64,000 bases of DNA, taken from the NCBI GenBank assembly GCA_016169945.1, contig JADLSH010000249.1, positions 1,736,001 to 1,800,000 of the forward strand. Direction: 5' to 3'. Below are positions 1-10,846 of this stretch, piece by piece. Every line of letters begins with the position of its first letter. Within the stretch, counting starts at the first letter, position 1. A program made the translations under genes and the position numbers. The notes below the pieces were generated by a model that ran no database searches, was not told where the DNA came from, and saw only the letters and a program-made list of their open reading frames with translations. This DNA comes from Trachythela sp. YZ-2020 (Eukaryota; Cnidaria; Anthozoa; Malacalcyonacea; Clavulariidae).

Positions 1-59
1 TATATAACTGTCTCGATATTACGTCACAATTTTGGTGAACAGATTCATATATTAGTATT

Positions 60-165
60 AGACAAGGATTGGGGTTAGGTTTCGGATCGCGGTTATGATG
101 AGTATAAGGATTATAGGTTAGGATTATAGTTAGGATTTTGATTAGGATTGTAAGAATAAGCAATA
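60..165. repeat. degenerate TTAGG-like repeat
   Basis: Irregular repeats built on 'ggattagg', 'ggttagga' and 'atagttagg'. Similar blocks lie at 1855-1935, 2700-2830, 44845-44990 and 45355-45450. At three of these sites the block follows a Ser/Thr-rich linker exon in minus-strand sense, so it seems to be part of the repeated exon-intron module rather than a telomere. Confidence 0.6.
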
Positions 166-206
166 GTTAACCTGTTGTTGGGTAAAATATTGAAATTGAG
201 CGCTAC

Positions 207-529
207 CTTCTTTCAGTTTTTTCTTTTCTTCTCCACTAGGAGACAGTGTGGTGCTAGGAAAAACGTCAGATGTAGTTTGCGAAGCTCTTTGTATAAAAGT
301 CGGGGTATTTTGGACGGCGCTCTCTTTCATTGATGATGTTATCAGCACTGGTTCAGTGCGCAGACTTGGCGTGGCAAGAACTGAACTCTGAAGAATGGAT
401 AAAAGTGGACTCTGCCGAATGGATGGAACTGTAGACTGGAGTAGTGGTGGGTTAAATGTTGGTATGATTACGATTCCAGTGTAAAACGGGATTGAACTTT
501 GGGAACGTTGTGGTTCTACTATGGTGGAG
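207..529 (-). CDS. Ser/Thr/Pro-rich linker exon (module 1)
   Basis: Open on the minus strand from a TTTTAG acceptor (exon start 529) to a likely AAG|GTAGCG donor near 207. The encoded stretch is rich in Ser, Thr, Pro and Gln with no cysteine, as in a mucin-like extracellular spacer. It is homologous to the exon at 2884-3119 (shared VPSI-Q-SP and 'YTGI' segments) and to the decayed copy at 45048-45315. It follows the cysteine-domain exon at 1035-1507, so it is probably an internal exon of a multi-exon surface or secreted protein that continues left of the window. The 3' end is less certain than the 5' end, because the copy-2 donor aligns slightly upstream. Confidence 0.5.
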
Positions 530-1034
530 CTAAAATAGATAAAAAATAGATTGGAACCAGCCCATAAATCGGCGTAGATTTTTACTGTTAAAGTTAAGGT
601 TAAAAATTTATGAGTTTAAACATTTAACCCACGTTTTCAAGATGAGACTTCAAATTTAAAAATCTAAGCCGCGTTTTCAAAACGAGACTTCAAGATAAAG
701 TTTAAGCCGCGTTTTCAAAACGACTGGAGATTTTAAGTTGAAAAATTAAAGCCGCGGTTTTCAAACGAAACTTCAAATTTTAAAATCTAAGCCACATATT
801 CAAAACAATAAGAAAGTTAAATAAATAGTTTTAATGAATTACTCCCATAACAGCGTTGACAGTATTACACTATATATATCAGGAGGATAAGTGTCTCACC
901 GATGCGATTGAGGTGAAATTAACATTGGACAACTGCATATTTGAGAAATCAAACCCCGGTCACAGACTACACAGAGGGCACACACTATACACTGTATACC
1001 ATACCATCACCCCATCCTATGTGCCAACTTTTAC

Positions 1035-1507
1035 CAACCTTATTAGGGTTAAACTCGCCGTAGAATTCCTTAGCTCTGATTGGCTAACCATCAGTGATGA
1101 CGTAGACAAAGACGGACCAATCCGATGTATATTACTTGAAGTTATAACTTTCCCAGGTAAAATATCCAAATAGATTGCAAGCTCAGAATTGTCAGCACTA
1201 TCCTTGGCTCTTTTAAAGTTGAAAGTGAATGTGCAATTTTCACCCCATGGTCTTCTGACTTTCTTCACTGCTATATGTACCGTTGCGTCTAAAGGCAACA
1301 TTTCATCACAATCTTTATTAAAAAGCTCGCCGGGTCTTTCTATTGTACCACATGCACATAGTTGACTGTTTCTGTATCTAACTTCAAAAATTGTCTCGGT
1401 GCTACATTCGAGAGAAAAGTTGTTCATTTTTAATCCGTTCTTTGGGTTCACCACCATAGTTCCGTTGGTAAAAACCTTTTCCTGTTCGCTGCAGTTCTCG
1501 CCGTTTC
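1035..1507 (-). CDS. cysteine-bearing extracellular domain exon (module 1)
   Basis: Minus-strand exon starting after a TATAG acceptor (phase 1) and ending near 1035-1038, where either G|GTAAAAG or AG|GTTGGT could be the donor. The latter fits the phase of the following linker exon. It encodes about 155 residues with a 'CSE-EK-F-N' start, an 'FEVRYRNSQLCACG' core and a 'WGENCTF' segment. The four or five cysteines and N-glycosylation sequons suggest an extracellular domain. A clear paralogue lies at 3471-4015 and a fragment at about 45520-45580. I do not recognise the domain family. Confidence 0.55.
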
Positions 1508-2690
1508 CTATATTTAAAAGAAGTTAAATTATTTGAATGCTTGTTTTGAATTTTGTTTCTGTTTGTTTATTTATTTATCTGTTTGTGTTATTTCTTTGTA
1601 TTTTAAGAGAAAGAAGTGTGGTTCTGTTTGTTAGTTTGTGCGTTTCCTATTTCTATTTGTCTCTTCGCTTGTTTTAAGTTGTTTGTTTGTTTGTTTGTTT
1701 GTTTGTGTGAATTAAACAAAAAGTATAAATAAACAAAAAATAAAGCATAATAGAAACGTTTGCGCAGCTGATGCCAATTAGTCAATTGCCCTTGCTTAAT
1801 GTTCATGCGACAATTTGGGTGATTTTCCATACTACCATCTCGAAAGTACAACAATAGGATTAAGGTTAGGATAAGGATTAGGAAAAGCGTTAGTATACTA
1901 GGATAAGGATTAGGATTGGGGTTAGAATTATGGTGAGAACTCTATTCAGTTTTCAAAATCTTAAAGTAAATCAATCAGGCTTGTTGGAATATGTCACGCT
2001 GCGCGATCTTAGTTGACCAGGTATCTGAATTTGCATATTTACCACAACTTTTCTATATCTTGCCAAATACTTCATATTTCTTAATTTAGGGTAAAAAGGA
2101 GTTACTAAGACGATATCCTTAAAATTCAAAGGAGTATGATAAAAAATGCCAGGTAAACAATATCAGAAACTGACATAACTAAATCACTAGTTCGTGCCTA
2201 ATCGGCACTTGTTAAATTCAACAAAACGGTTAGTTTTGTATAGAGTTGGCATTGGACACCTGAATGATATATTTTATATATAGTCTGTAGACAGGGCTTC
2301 ACTCTTCCGGTTTTGATTCTTTCAAAACCCACTTATAATATGCTTTTTACCTACAATAGAGATGTTCCCAATGTCAAATATGAGAGGACGGAATGAAAAG
2401 ACCGATCAACTTTCAAGTCATGATTCATGAATGCAAATAACCAAAAATTCCAGGATATATACAAACTTGATCATCAAGATGGGAAAACAGGAAACTGAGT
2501 ATTGAACACAGGAGTTCAAATCTTGCCAAAATTCTGCAAAAACTGAAGTAACTCCTTACATCGTTTGGCGATGTCATGGGTCTGCCCGCAGGCTAGGCAA
2601 GAACATGGCAAGATATTCCAAGAATTGGCATGGTCTTGCAAAATTTTCGCATGATCTTGCACGATCTTGGCAAGATTTAGACAAGGTCTT
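1508..2690. other. intron or intergenic DNA
   Basis: No coding sequence recognised. Holds a (GTTT)n microsatellite at about 1680-1706 and TTAGG-like repeats at 1855-1935. Between 2520 and 2710 there is an irregular repetition of 'cttg-c-a-gatctt' type words. Confidence 0.5.
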
Positions 2691-2883
2691 GGTATGATCT
2701 TTTCATGATCTTGGTAAAATTGACTGAAGGTAGGATAAGGGTTAGGTTAATGGTTATAAGGTAATAGTTAGGAGAAGGGTTGGATTGAGGGTAAGTATAA
2801 GATTGGAGTTAGGATTGTAAGATTTAGGAATAAGAAATCACTGTATGTAAACTGTGGTTGTTAATATGGAAATTAAACCCTAC

Positions 2884-3119
2884 CTCTACCAGAAGACAGT
2901 GTGTTGCTAGGCGAAACTTCAGACATAGTTGGCGAGGCTTTGACAAATGTTTCCAATGATGACGGCAGTACTGCTTCTGTGGCCAGAGCAGACGTTGGAC
3001 TCTGCTGGATGGACGGAACTGTGGACTGGAAAATTGTTGGGTTACGTGTTGGTGCGACTATGATTCCAGTGTAAACTGGAACTGAATTTTGGGAAGATTG
3101 AGGATTTATCATGGTAGAG
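2884..3119 (-). CDS. Ser/Thr/Pro-rich linker exon (module 2)
   Basis: Minus-strand exon bounded by a TTTTAG acceptor and a GTAGAG|GTAGGG donor. It encodes about 78 residues dominated by Ser, Thr, Pro and Val with several 'PS' and 'SP' pairs, and no cysteine. The exon begins in phase 2 and ends in phase 1, which matches the phase-1 start of the cysteine exons, so linker and cysteine exons can alternate. Homologous to 207-529 and to the broken copy at 45048-45315. Confidence 0.55.
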
Positions 3120-3470
3120 CTAAAATAGATTGGGAAATGTATTACGTATACTATATATTGGTATAACTTGAATGCACTGAATCCATAAACTAACAGTTGT
3201 ACTGTTCTCCTTAGAGGTCAAGCAAGAGCCATCTTCTATTGGTGTGTAGAATATATATCTGCGATGCTTCATATGGTTAAACTAAACTAATATCAATTTC
3301 GTAGATGGCTAAACTGTTCTCCCTAGAGCTCCAGTAAGGATCACTTCTTACAATGTTAGTACTTGAGGTAAAGTCAAATTGCAAACACTCTTCTCTCGTG
3401 CGAGGTTAAAGGCGCATACGATGCTCCTTTACACTGTACCATCACCCCTATCCTATGTGCCAACTTTTAC

Positions 3471-4015
3471 CAACCTTACTTGCCCTGAACTCATCGTAGA
3501 ATTCCCAAGCTCAAATTGGCTACTCATAATTGATGACGTAGCCAACGGCTGACCAATCAGAAACGCACTAGTGGCGAAAGCTGTATTTGTGATGTGTGGT
3601 ACTTGTGTGTGAGAAGTGGCGAAACGAGCAGACGTTTCAGCCATCGCTCGCCACTCAACGAAACTGGATCTTAAAACTTTTTCTGGCAAAATTTGTAAAT
3701 AAAAGCGTTCTGTTATAATAGAGTCAAAAAAGAAAATATAACTGCAACTATCACCCCATTGCCTGCGAACTGCGACTGATATATGCACGGTGAAATCCAA
3801 AGGCAATTCTGTCTGGCAATGAAACTCATGTATAGACTTCGAGCCGTTCACTTCGCCGCACGCACATAGTGTTTCATTTGTATATCGTACTTCGAAGACA
3901 GTTTGTGTAGTACATTGGATGAGAAAACTTTTCAATTTTCCTTTGCCTTTCCCTTGGTTGGTTATAGTTTGATTTTTGAAGAATTTCTCCCGTTCGCTGC
4001 AGCCATCACTGTTTC
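3471..4015 (-). CDS. cysteine-bearing extracellular domain exon (module 2)
   Basis: Starts after an AACAG acceptor and ends near 3471 at the same GGTTGGTAAAAG context as module 1. It encodes about 180 residues. The N-terminal 120 align with 1035-1507 (CSEREKFF, 'FEVRYTNETLCACG', 'RRQWGDSCSY'). The remainder is a longer Ser/Thr/Ala-rich tail. The start of this exon is also found in the segmental copy at about 45520-45580, which is cut off there. Probably extracellular; family unknown. Confidence 0.55.
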
Positions 4016-4844
4016 CTGTTTATCAAGAGAATGAAAATTAGCTGCAGCCTGCATGCGCAGGTTTTGAGTTTATTGGTTTAAATGTATGCCTATACTTATT
4101 TGTCAATTTGTTTGCTATGGACAAATTTGTCTATTCATAGAACGTGTGCGTGTCTTAAAAAGTTTAGTAAGTTCGTTGCGTGTAAATCCTGGTTCTCAAC
4201 GCGGGATGAGCGACTGGGGGCGACTCAGAAGCTTGGCATGGTTTCCATTAGGTCGTAACTGTTATGACGAAGTCATATTCGACGATCGATGTGAAATAGT
4301 CTGGTCTATCTTCTCGTTTGTGCGATGTATGCAAATCAGTCTTTCATGAGTGCAGAAAGTATATATGCGTATTCTATTATATCGGCCACCTTGATGTGTT
4401 CGCGACCGTTACGACGAAATGGAGACCAGGTTTAAACAGAAGTGTGTTTGCGACTTTTTATATAATTTTATCAGACGAATTCCAAGATTTAATACTCCAT
4501 ATATAGCTAGCACTATCTTTAAAACGGGGAATCCGGCTATCAGAATCCCCGATTCCAGCATTCCCGTTGCATGTTTTAAAGGCAGCCCGGAACTTCCGCC
4601 TTAAATATAGTGCACGTTACGCCTTATGGCAATTGAAGTACCGTACACATTTTGAACATTACGATTCATAAATATTCAAATTTCGAATAGCCAATGCAAA
4701 TGTTTGAAATGTATGTTCTTTGTAAATGTTTTCGTTTTAAAATCGTATCAGTGAATATCACAGTATCACTATGATATCTTTATTATATTCTCATATTATA
4801 AGTACTTATGTTCTTACTAGATCAAAGCCGAAAGCAAGTGACAC

Positions 4845-5057
4845 TTAAAGTCGGGGTGTGGAAGCGGAATAATTGTGACTCAATCATATTCATTATTCAA
4901 TTTAAACTATTTCCAAATTATTCATTATTCGTTGTATTTTTCGAATTTTTCATTCATGTTTTTACTCTCATCATAAATCCGTTATTCATTATTCTGAACT
5001 TTTTAAACTAAGATTTATATTGTTCTTATTATTCCGCTTCCACCCCGAACTTAAAGA
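4845..5057. mobile_element. foldback MITE, copy A
   Basis: Terminal inverted repeats of about 30 bp: 'cttaaagtcggggtgtggaa' near 4845 and its reverse complement near 5040-5057. The AT-rich interior has no coding. The same element sits at 47684-47884, so it predates the segmental duplication. Confidence 0.65.
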
Positions 5058-5799
5058 CGTATACGATGGCAATGACGGGTCATCTGTCTGGGCGATAATG
5101 TGTTTGCATTTTTTTGCATTGGGAGGGGGGGGGAGGGGGGCTAAAAGTCTCAGAGGTTACAGTGGCACAAGGAGGGTATGGGGCATGCTCCCAAAATTTT
5201 GAAACCTAAAATCTCTAAAATGCCATTTCGTGCACTTTGGGGGAAGATATAAGAGCATTGTCACAAGACTTTTTTGCAAATATTTGGTCGAACAAAAAGC
5301 TACTGACTACCAAATCTACCGATCGTACCTACGCAACGAATCATAAAATGGCCTCCTCTTTGAAACCCGCATATCATCCTGTCTAGATTACGTTCGGAAA
5401 ATATGCATTCGTGGTTTGTCGCTTATCTAGCCGTCTGATCCAGATATCGCACAAGTAACATCTGATTGTTAACAAATTACAAAAGCTCTTTATACTTAGC
5501 TAAGCTGGCGTATATATAATAACATTTTCTCTAGTTAAGTTTAACTTCTTTATGGTTGTGAAAATTATAGTATGTTTATAACTTATGTGTATTCTACTAG
5601 AAATCACAACTTGTATGACAAATTATTGAGGGGGGGGGGGGTAAAGCCCCCCAACCACCCCTGCTGCGCGGTCCCCGTTACGTTGTTTACGCCGGCTATG
5701 TGTAAACACTGGGCCAAACTAGCCAGAATAGCGCGTTCAACATTAGCAATGGTTCTGAGAACAAACCGTGCCTTATATTTTCCTCATAGTTCGTCACTT

Positions 5800-5887
5800 C
5801 ACAGGCAGCCCAGGCAATGACTACTATATACTGACAGTATATTGTTATAAAATGTCTATATATAATGGTTTCAATATGTAAAAAATG

Positions 5888-5930
<43 letters not shown>

Positions 5931-6119
5931 GAACCTGTATATATAACCCAAGAACACAGAGTGGACGTAGGGGACACTAATTGGTAAATTTTAACTGCCA
6001 TTATTAACCAATTTAATGTTTATTTGCCTCTGAAAATATACAAATTGAAACCATTATATATAGACATTTTACTACAATATACTGTCAGTATATAGTAGTC
6101 ATTGGCCGGGCTGCCTGTG
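5800..6119. mobile_element. non-autonomous DNA transposon with inverted arms
   Basis: Begins CACAGGCAGCCC and ends with the reverse complement GGGCTGCCTGTG. The inverted arms extend about 75 bp inward, and the interior holds an (AT)n run at about 5895-5930. It is flanked by a 7-bp direct repeat GTCACTT (5793-5799 and 6120-6126). The paralogous copy at about 48484-48492 has an intact empty site with a single GTCACTT, so this is a clean post-duplication insertion. Target-site length and termini suggest a hAT-like element. Confidence 0.75.
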
Positions 6120-6269
6120 GTCACTTGTGTTGTATTATACACAAAGACGGGTCACCCGACAGGGCAAACTACACACGGAAGTTTGTCTGTGTAAACGAAC
6201 TACGTAAATAGTTCATCTTGACGGATGATCAGTCTGTTTGCCGCATCACAGAGTCGAGATAATGGTGAC

Positions 6270-8040
6270 ATATACAGTATATAATAGTGGTAATGTAGAG
6301 ATAGTAGAGGACTTTCAATGGCACGCGACGGGGGGAAGACGAGGGGAGAAAAAACGAAGGATTGAAGGAAGCCCTAACCTAACCTAACCTAAACCAGCCT
6401 GACCCTGAACTAACCTCTGTATATAATGTGCGGTTTCTCAGGGATTATTGTCGTGTCGCGGAGTATGGCTGAATCTTAAAGAAACCTTTTCGAAACCTAA
6501 GACAGCTAAGTGCAACCTAACCCTGACCTGAACCTAACCTCTGCCCTTATAATGTGCGGTTCTCGGGGGATTATTGTCGTTGCATAGTATGGCTGAATGC
6601 CAGGAATTTGTAGTCCGACAGCTCTGAGTGCAACGATGATTCTCTTTAGTTTCCCACAGAAAAATTATTTGAATACAAATATACACCCACGTATGGTTCG
6701 CTCAAACTATTGTAGAGTATTATGTTTAAGAGTGATTTGCTTTAATAATATCATATTTGTCTTCAAGTCTTGAAGGCACAATATTGTTGTTGGAAATATA
6801 ACATCCCTCATATAGACTGAAGCATGTCGAATATTTTACAAAGTGAAATTGAAATGGTATATTTGATGTCGAGTTGTCGACAATATGCTATTTAGTATTC
6901 CTTCATCCATTATTCATAACTCAGTCTCGAATTTATCAAATGTAGCCATCTTGAAAACATTATATGGAAGAGGTATCCCCACTTTCCTCCTTCACTTCAT
7001 TCTTTGCGCGCTCCCCCTATTCTCTCTAAACGTCGTGTAAGACTACTAAAACTGCTCGCAATGTACATATCTTTTAATCACGCTGTACGTTATTCATGGC
7101 TTGTTTAAAACTTGTCAGAAATATAGTCAGATATTAATATATTGCTTTCATATTTGAATTCCTAACACAAATTAACTCTGACCGCTGCTTTTAATTAATC
7201 GTTAAGTAATTAACGAATTTTACAGCGCAATAAATTGCTTACAAAGCTACTTTGTTATAATATACTTTAAAATTCTTTTTGTACATACCTTTGACAGAAA
7301 TCTGTAGTAAAATGATAAACAATACAGCAATAATATGCCATCTATACAGACACATCTTTATTCTATAAACACTTCAATTATATAAGCCTTTATGATATAT
7401 AGACAGTTTATAATTTCGCTTCGCTGCGATACATCCAAGTTCGTTCGATACGATCTCGAAAATGTCGCCGAATTTAATAGGAATTGTGATAATACACTTT
7501 CAACCCCGCATCATCCCGTTTCGAAACAGGAAAAATTTCGTGCAGGTGGGAGTGCCTCTTATTATTTGAAATTCTTGAATAGAATGCAGATACAATAAAT
7601 TGAGTCACGTACTGAACTTCGGTCCAAAAAATAATTATTACACGCTGTTGAGCCCAAGCTCCCAGCGTGGTCGGCAGCTTTTAGAACGCGTGCATTTACT
7701 TCGGTCTGCGAAATTCCAGAAATTCTTGATGTTAGTCAGTCGATTAATTTTTATAATGCTATAGGTGATCTGCTAATCAAAATATAATTACCCAAAAAAT
7801 AAGCAGCCAAGTACGATGTAAAACTAGAAGTACGATGTGTTTCCCTAACGAAAATCTCACATATGATTTCACATGAGAAAATGCCTTTTCATGTGTATTC
7901 TTCGAATGTGAAATAAATTTTCACATAATTAGTAAGTAAGTAAATGGGGGTGTGCTAATCATCCTTACTTGCAACTGAGAGCTGAGTGAATTACGAAGGA
8001 CGCAGCTCGACTTGATCGAGTCGAAGGCTTATTAAAGGCG
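6270..8040. other. no gene recognised
   Basis: AT-rich DNA. Contains short 'cctaacctaacctaa' runs at about 6370-6400 and an approximate local repeat: the 'taacctctg-ata-aatgtgcggt' block at 6410-6460 recurs at 6535-6590. The ORF at 7392-7598 has no recognisable features. Confidence 0.5.
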
Positions 8041-8044
8041 CCTC

Positions 8045-8330
8045 TGGCTGCCACCGTATGACTCATGCCTGATCAGCGGGCACAGCTGCGATCGAAGGGT
8101 TAGTTTGGGGCTTATCCAAACCCACCCCGTCAACATTCCCTGTGGGAGGAAACCGGACTGCCCGGAGAAAACCCACGATTTCCGGTAGAGTGTTGACTGA
8201 CTCTTTCGCAAAAGTAAATCGAACCCACGAGAATCGAACCCACGATCTCAGAGGTGAAAGGCGCTTGCTCTGGCGCTTGCTCTGACGATTGCGAAACTGA
8301 TGTGTGAAAATTCTCAATTTCCCATATAAA
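8045..8330 (-). repeat. dispersed SINE-like repeat with tRNA-type B box
   Basis: On the minus strand the sequence contains 'GGGTTCGATTCTCG' next to a second GGGTTCGATT, preceded by an Ser- or Leu-tRNA-like 'ACCTCTGAGATCGT' segment. It is followed by the 'CCCGGAGAAAACCCACG' and 'GGGAGGAAACCGG' words that I recognise as common in dispersed repeats of marine invertebrates. No intact tRNA cloverleaf was found. Confidence 0.4.
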
Positions 8331-8714
8331 TTTTGGGTGGAAATGGAATATTTCAGATGTCAATTGATATGTGAAATTTCCACCAGGAAACTACTACCGT
8401 ATCTATACTGGGTAGCTCTATCAGTTCTATGCGTCCAAAATTTAGCATCCCCGTAAGTTTGGTATTTTTAATTTAAACGTTGTCTAGCAATGTACTCAAA
8501 CTGGTTCATTTTCTGCACCAGTAAAAATGGTTAGCGATATATCCAGTCGATTTTTGAAGTCAGCGTTGCAACAATCGATGTCACACAGATCCCCCGACTA
8601 ATAAAGTCTTTCCAATCCGAGGAACACTTCTAAGCACGTGGCATACCTTACCTATCGCATACCGTAAAGTACCTGCTTTATCCCTATCGCATACCGTAAG
8701 GTCCCTACACGTGC

Positions 8715-8959
8715 CCTGTGCTGTCATCGCATGCCTCATTAGTACCCGAGTCTTTTCCCACCTCTACAGGGCTGCTTCTCCCACTGTCTCTATCAGCTTC
8801 CCCCTCTTGACCGCCATTTTTTTCTTCTCCATCTAATTCCGATTCTTTCTCAGGCGTTCTATTGGGATCTTCAAACGTGTACCTCTGTTCTATTGGCCCT
8901 GAAGGTGGACCTTCTTTAATTTCTCCCAATGGATATCGGCAAAAGTCTGGGGTTGCCTG
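8715..8959 (-). CDS. candidate 3' terminal exon, acidic hydrophilic tail
   Basis: Minus-strand exon after a CACAG acceptor at about 8960. It encodes about 80 residues ending at a stop at 8705-8707, rich in Glu, Gly, Asp and Ser and without hydrophobic segments. The composition suits the cytoplasmic tail of a membrane receptor. It lies on the far side of Polinton 1 from the adhesion-GPCR TM6-TM7 remnant at 23389-24120, in the same orientation, so it could be the tail exon of that gene. This is inference only. Confidence 0.35.
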
Positions 8960-9088
8960 TGCCGACGCTGTTGTACGATTGAATGTCGTGTTCTTCTACG
9001 ATGAGACGTCGTGCGCCGAGAGCCGCCTGAGAGTAACGACATCTCACGACGAGTTCGCCAGATCGTGATCTGTCGACGAAAGTAGTAG

Positions 9089-9465
9089 TGTATGTGGTTT
9101 TCAACCCTTATTTTTAGGGGGCCGCAGGGGGCACACTAATTAGTATGCAAGGGGGTCACAGGGGGCCACACTAATTAGTATGCAAGGGGGCCGCAGGGGG
9201 CCACACTAATTAGTATGCAAGGGGGCCGCAAACACTAGCATATAGGGGGCCGCGAACGCAACTCATCATTAACATTCATTAATTATGTATTGACGTCATG
9301 ATGATATGCAAGGCAAGTTTGGGCGAAACAGTCATTGAGCTGAACTCAGCATTTTCGTCACAAAAAAGAGTTAATCATGACGCTTTTATCACAATAGCTA
9401 TAGCGTCCTTATATATTTTACTAAACGTTGTGTTCCAAATACAGTCCGTTTCGACAACGATTACA
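9089..9465. repeat. left terminal inverted repeat of Polinton 1
   Basis: Matches the right terminus in reverse complement. The outer 20-30 bp are followed by three 35-bp units (gggggccgcagggggcc, then acactaattagtatgcaa), a short variant, and about 200 bp of unique inverted repeat up to around 'gttccaaatacagtccg'. Contains a short ORF (9298-9486) whose counterpart in the right repeat has diverged, so it is not treated as a gene. Confidence 0.85.
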
Positions 9466-9519
9466 GCAGCAGCTTACTGGTTTTAGTACTTTGGATTTTA
9501 CTCGTGAGAAGAATATACA

Positions 9520-9792
9520 ATGACTATCGACATACTGTTCATGGCCAAGAATCAACTTGTGCTTCGTGTCAATATGTGTGCTTCTAGTTTTGAGAATAAA
9601 ATCTTAAATGAATTGACAGATGAAGAGTTTGAGAAAGGGGTTCCCGTTTATGATGACGACGAAGATAGATATGTATATACTAATGAAGAGTTTATTGAAA
9701 AGGTTTGGTACGCGTGTGTCAAGCATGGATATATCTCTGAAGATTACGATATCATGGGGAAGTTTCTTGACGAAATGAAAGTCACTCCATAA
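9520..9792 (+). CDS. small acidic protein of unknown function
   Basis: First ORF inside the left terminal repeat, 90 codons from 9520; a second Met at 9541 is a plausible alternative start. The protein is acidic (DDDED cluster, many Glu) and has no membrane segment or recognised motif. It ends 60 bases before the GRF zinc-finger ORF and could be its displaced N-terminal part if an indel separates them. A product cannot be assigned. Confidence 0.4.
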   Translation: MTIDILFMAKNQLVLRVNMCASSFENKILNELTDEEFEKGVPVYDDDEDRYVYTNEEFIEKVWYACVKHGYISEDYDIMGKFLDEMKVTP

Positions 9793-9803
9793 GCAAATTT
9801 TGA

Positions 9804-10112
9804 CAATGGGGAAATGTATTCGAAGAGCCAAGGCCTATATGTCAACATGCAATGGTATACTATGAACGAAAAGTTAAGAAAGATGGACCAAACCAAAACC
9901 GTCTATTTTACTGCTGCCCCAAAGAAGACGCTTGTGGTTTCTTCGAATGGAAGAAGCAAGGCCCTCGTGTGATCAATACTGGCATCGAACTTTTCAGTAA
10001 TCCATTACAATACCGGTACAAGATTGAAGAAACAGAAGAGATATTTAATAGTACTAAATCTAACACTAAAGAGGCATACGCGGAATATACATTAATTATG
10101 TTAATGCTTTAA
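9804..10112 (+). CDS. GRF-type zinc finger protein
   Basis: Open from 9804 to the stop at 10112. The first ATG is at 9852, but the zinc-binding pattern begins upstream at the Cys and His of 'CQHA' (codons at 9840-9848). This suggests translation starts further 5', or that a frameshift separates this ORF from the preceding one. The pattern C-x-H, then KKDGPN-NR-FY-C, then C-GFF-W is the GRF zinc finger (zf-GRF), which binds single-stranded nucleic acid in DNA-repair and topoisomerase proteins. A role in replication of the element is plausible but inferred. Confidence 0.6.
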   Translation, partial: QWGNVFEEPRPICQHAMVYYERKVKKDGPNQNRLFYCCPKEDACGFFEWKKQGPRVINTGIELFSNPLQYRYKIEETEEIFNSTKSNTKEAYAEYTLIMLML

Positions 10113-10318
10113 CAAGTGAACTTGATGAAATAGACATCTTTTAGCTGTATTTATATATGTGACAATAAATATGTTTTAAAAAACACTGTGTTGTATGCTT
10201 TTTCGTCGCTATATGCGTCGCTAAGTCATTATAAAGCGATCCACGAATTTACATATTATTGAGATGTAATAACATTCATATCTCACTTGCATTTTAACCT
10301 TTGTGGTGAAACGGTGAA

Positions 10319-10683
10319 ATGGAGAACATAGATATAATTTATGACGAATTAAGACGAAATGAGATTGATATCGATAAACAAACCCTATCGTTTCATATAA
10401 ATACAGTTCTGAACCAACACGAAGATTTATATACCATTCAATGCTTGTTTGTGATTATGAGCAACTCTACAAAGAAATAAATGTTACAAATTTTGGTCGT
10501 ATTTTCGCCTATTTAGCTTTCGTATATTTACACAGCGATAGCGAGGAATCTATTCGACAAAATGTCCGAAGATCTTTTGAGGCATTTCGAGTTGTCAGTG
10601 TTCCAAAGCATAAACAAAATAATAAACAATCAATTTTAATAACACTCTCGCTTACGTTGATAGCTTTATATATCAGTTTGTGA
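10319..10683 (+). pseudogene. Bcl-2-like apoptosis regulator candidate, frameshifted
   Basis: An ATG at 10319 opens one frame that runs to about 10480. The continuation is in another frame, open from 10441 to the stop at 10683, so a one-base shift around 10435-10450 breaks the gene. The downstream part has a BH1-like helix motif (TNFGRIFAYLAF, compare the family's N-W-G-R-hydrophobic signature) and ends in a hydrophobic stretch of about 15 residues, as expected for a C-terminal membrane anchor. Total length of about 120 residues is short for Bcl-2 proteins. Viral Bcl-2 homologues block host apoptosis. The assignment rests on one motif plus the tail and needs structural confirmation. Confidence 0.45.
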
Positions 10684-10846
10684 TCATAGCTTGGTTCATT
10701 TCGTTCTGACCTCGGTGGGGAAAAGATGAGTTGTTGCTGTAAAGGTTAACGTTTACCTCAAATATCTCTTCGAAATATATTTCGGAGGATACGTTGTATT
10801 TCTGCTTGTTGTGGAGGCAATATTATAATACAAGCTTCAGATATAG
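10684..10846. other. intergenic spacer upstream of integrase
   Basis: About 160 bases between the Bcl-2-like ORF and integrase. No ORF or convincing promoter element seen; 'atattataatacaagc' at about 10820 is the most TATA-like part. Confidence 0.3.

Larger units (their letters stand above)
2690..7200. repeat. segmental duplication, copy A
   Basis: Colinear with 44830-49955. Landmarks shared in order: TTAGG-like repeats, linker exon, the 5' end of the cysteine exon with its acceptor, a block around 4080-4610 (matching 45630-45700 and 46960-47340), a foldback element (4845-5057 and 47684-47884), the 5080-5560 block (47900-48330), and a stretch at 7130-7200 (49877-49955). Copy A carries a transposon at 5800-6119 that copy B lacks; copy B carries a LINE fragment that copy A lacks. 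Divergence is modest and indels are common. Confidence 0.8.

Noticed and set aside
856..1173. 105-codon plus-strand ORF
   Set aside because: Overlaps the well-supported minus-strand cysteine exon in the opposite strand; no independent support.
6360..6560. CCTAACCTAA runs as an interstitial telomere
   Set aside because: Only a few irregular units, mixed with unrelated words and not a continuous telomeric array.
8210..8260. tRNA gene
   Set aside because: A B-box-like word is present twice, but no cloverleaf or acceptor stem can be built; more likely a tRNA-derived repeat.
9089..9240. CRISPR-like array of 35-bp repeats
   Set aside because: Units are contiguous tandem repeats without unique spacers and lie in a transposon terminus of a eukaryotic genome.
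9298..9486. 62-codon ORF inside the left terminal repeat of Polinton 1
   Set aside because: The inverted copy at the right end has different frame-breaking changes, and the region is part of the terminal repeat rather than a gene.
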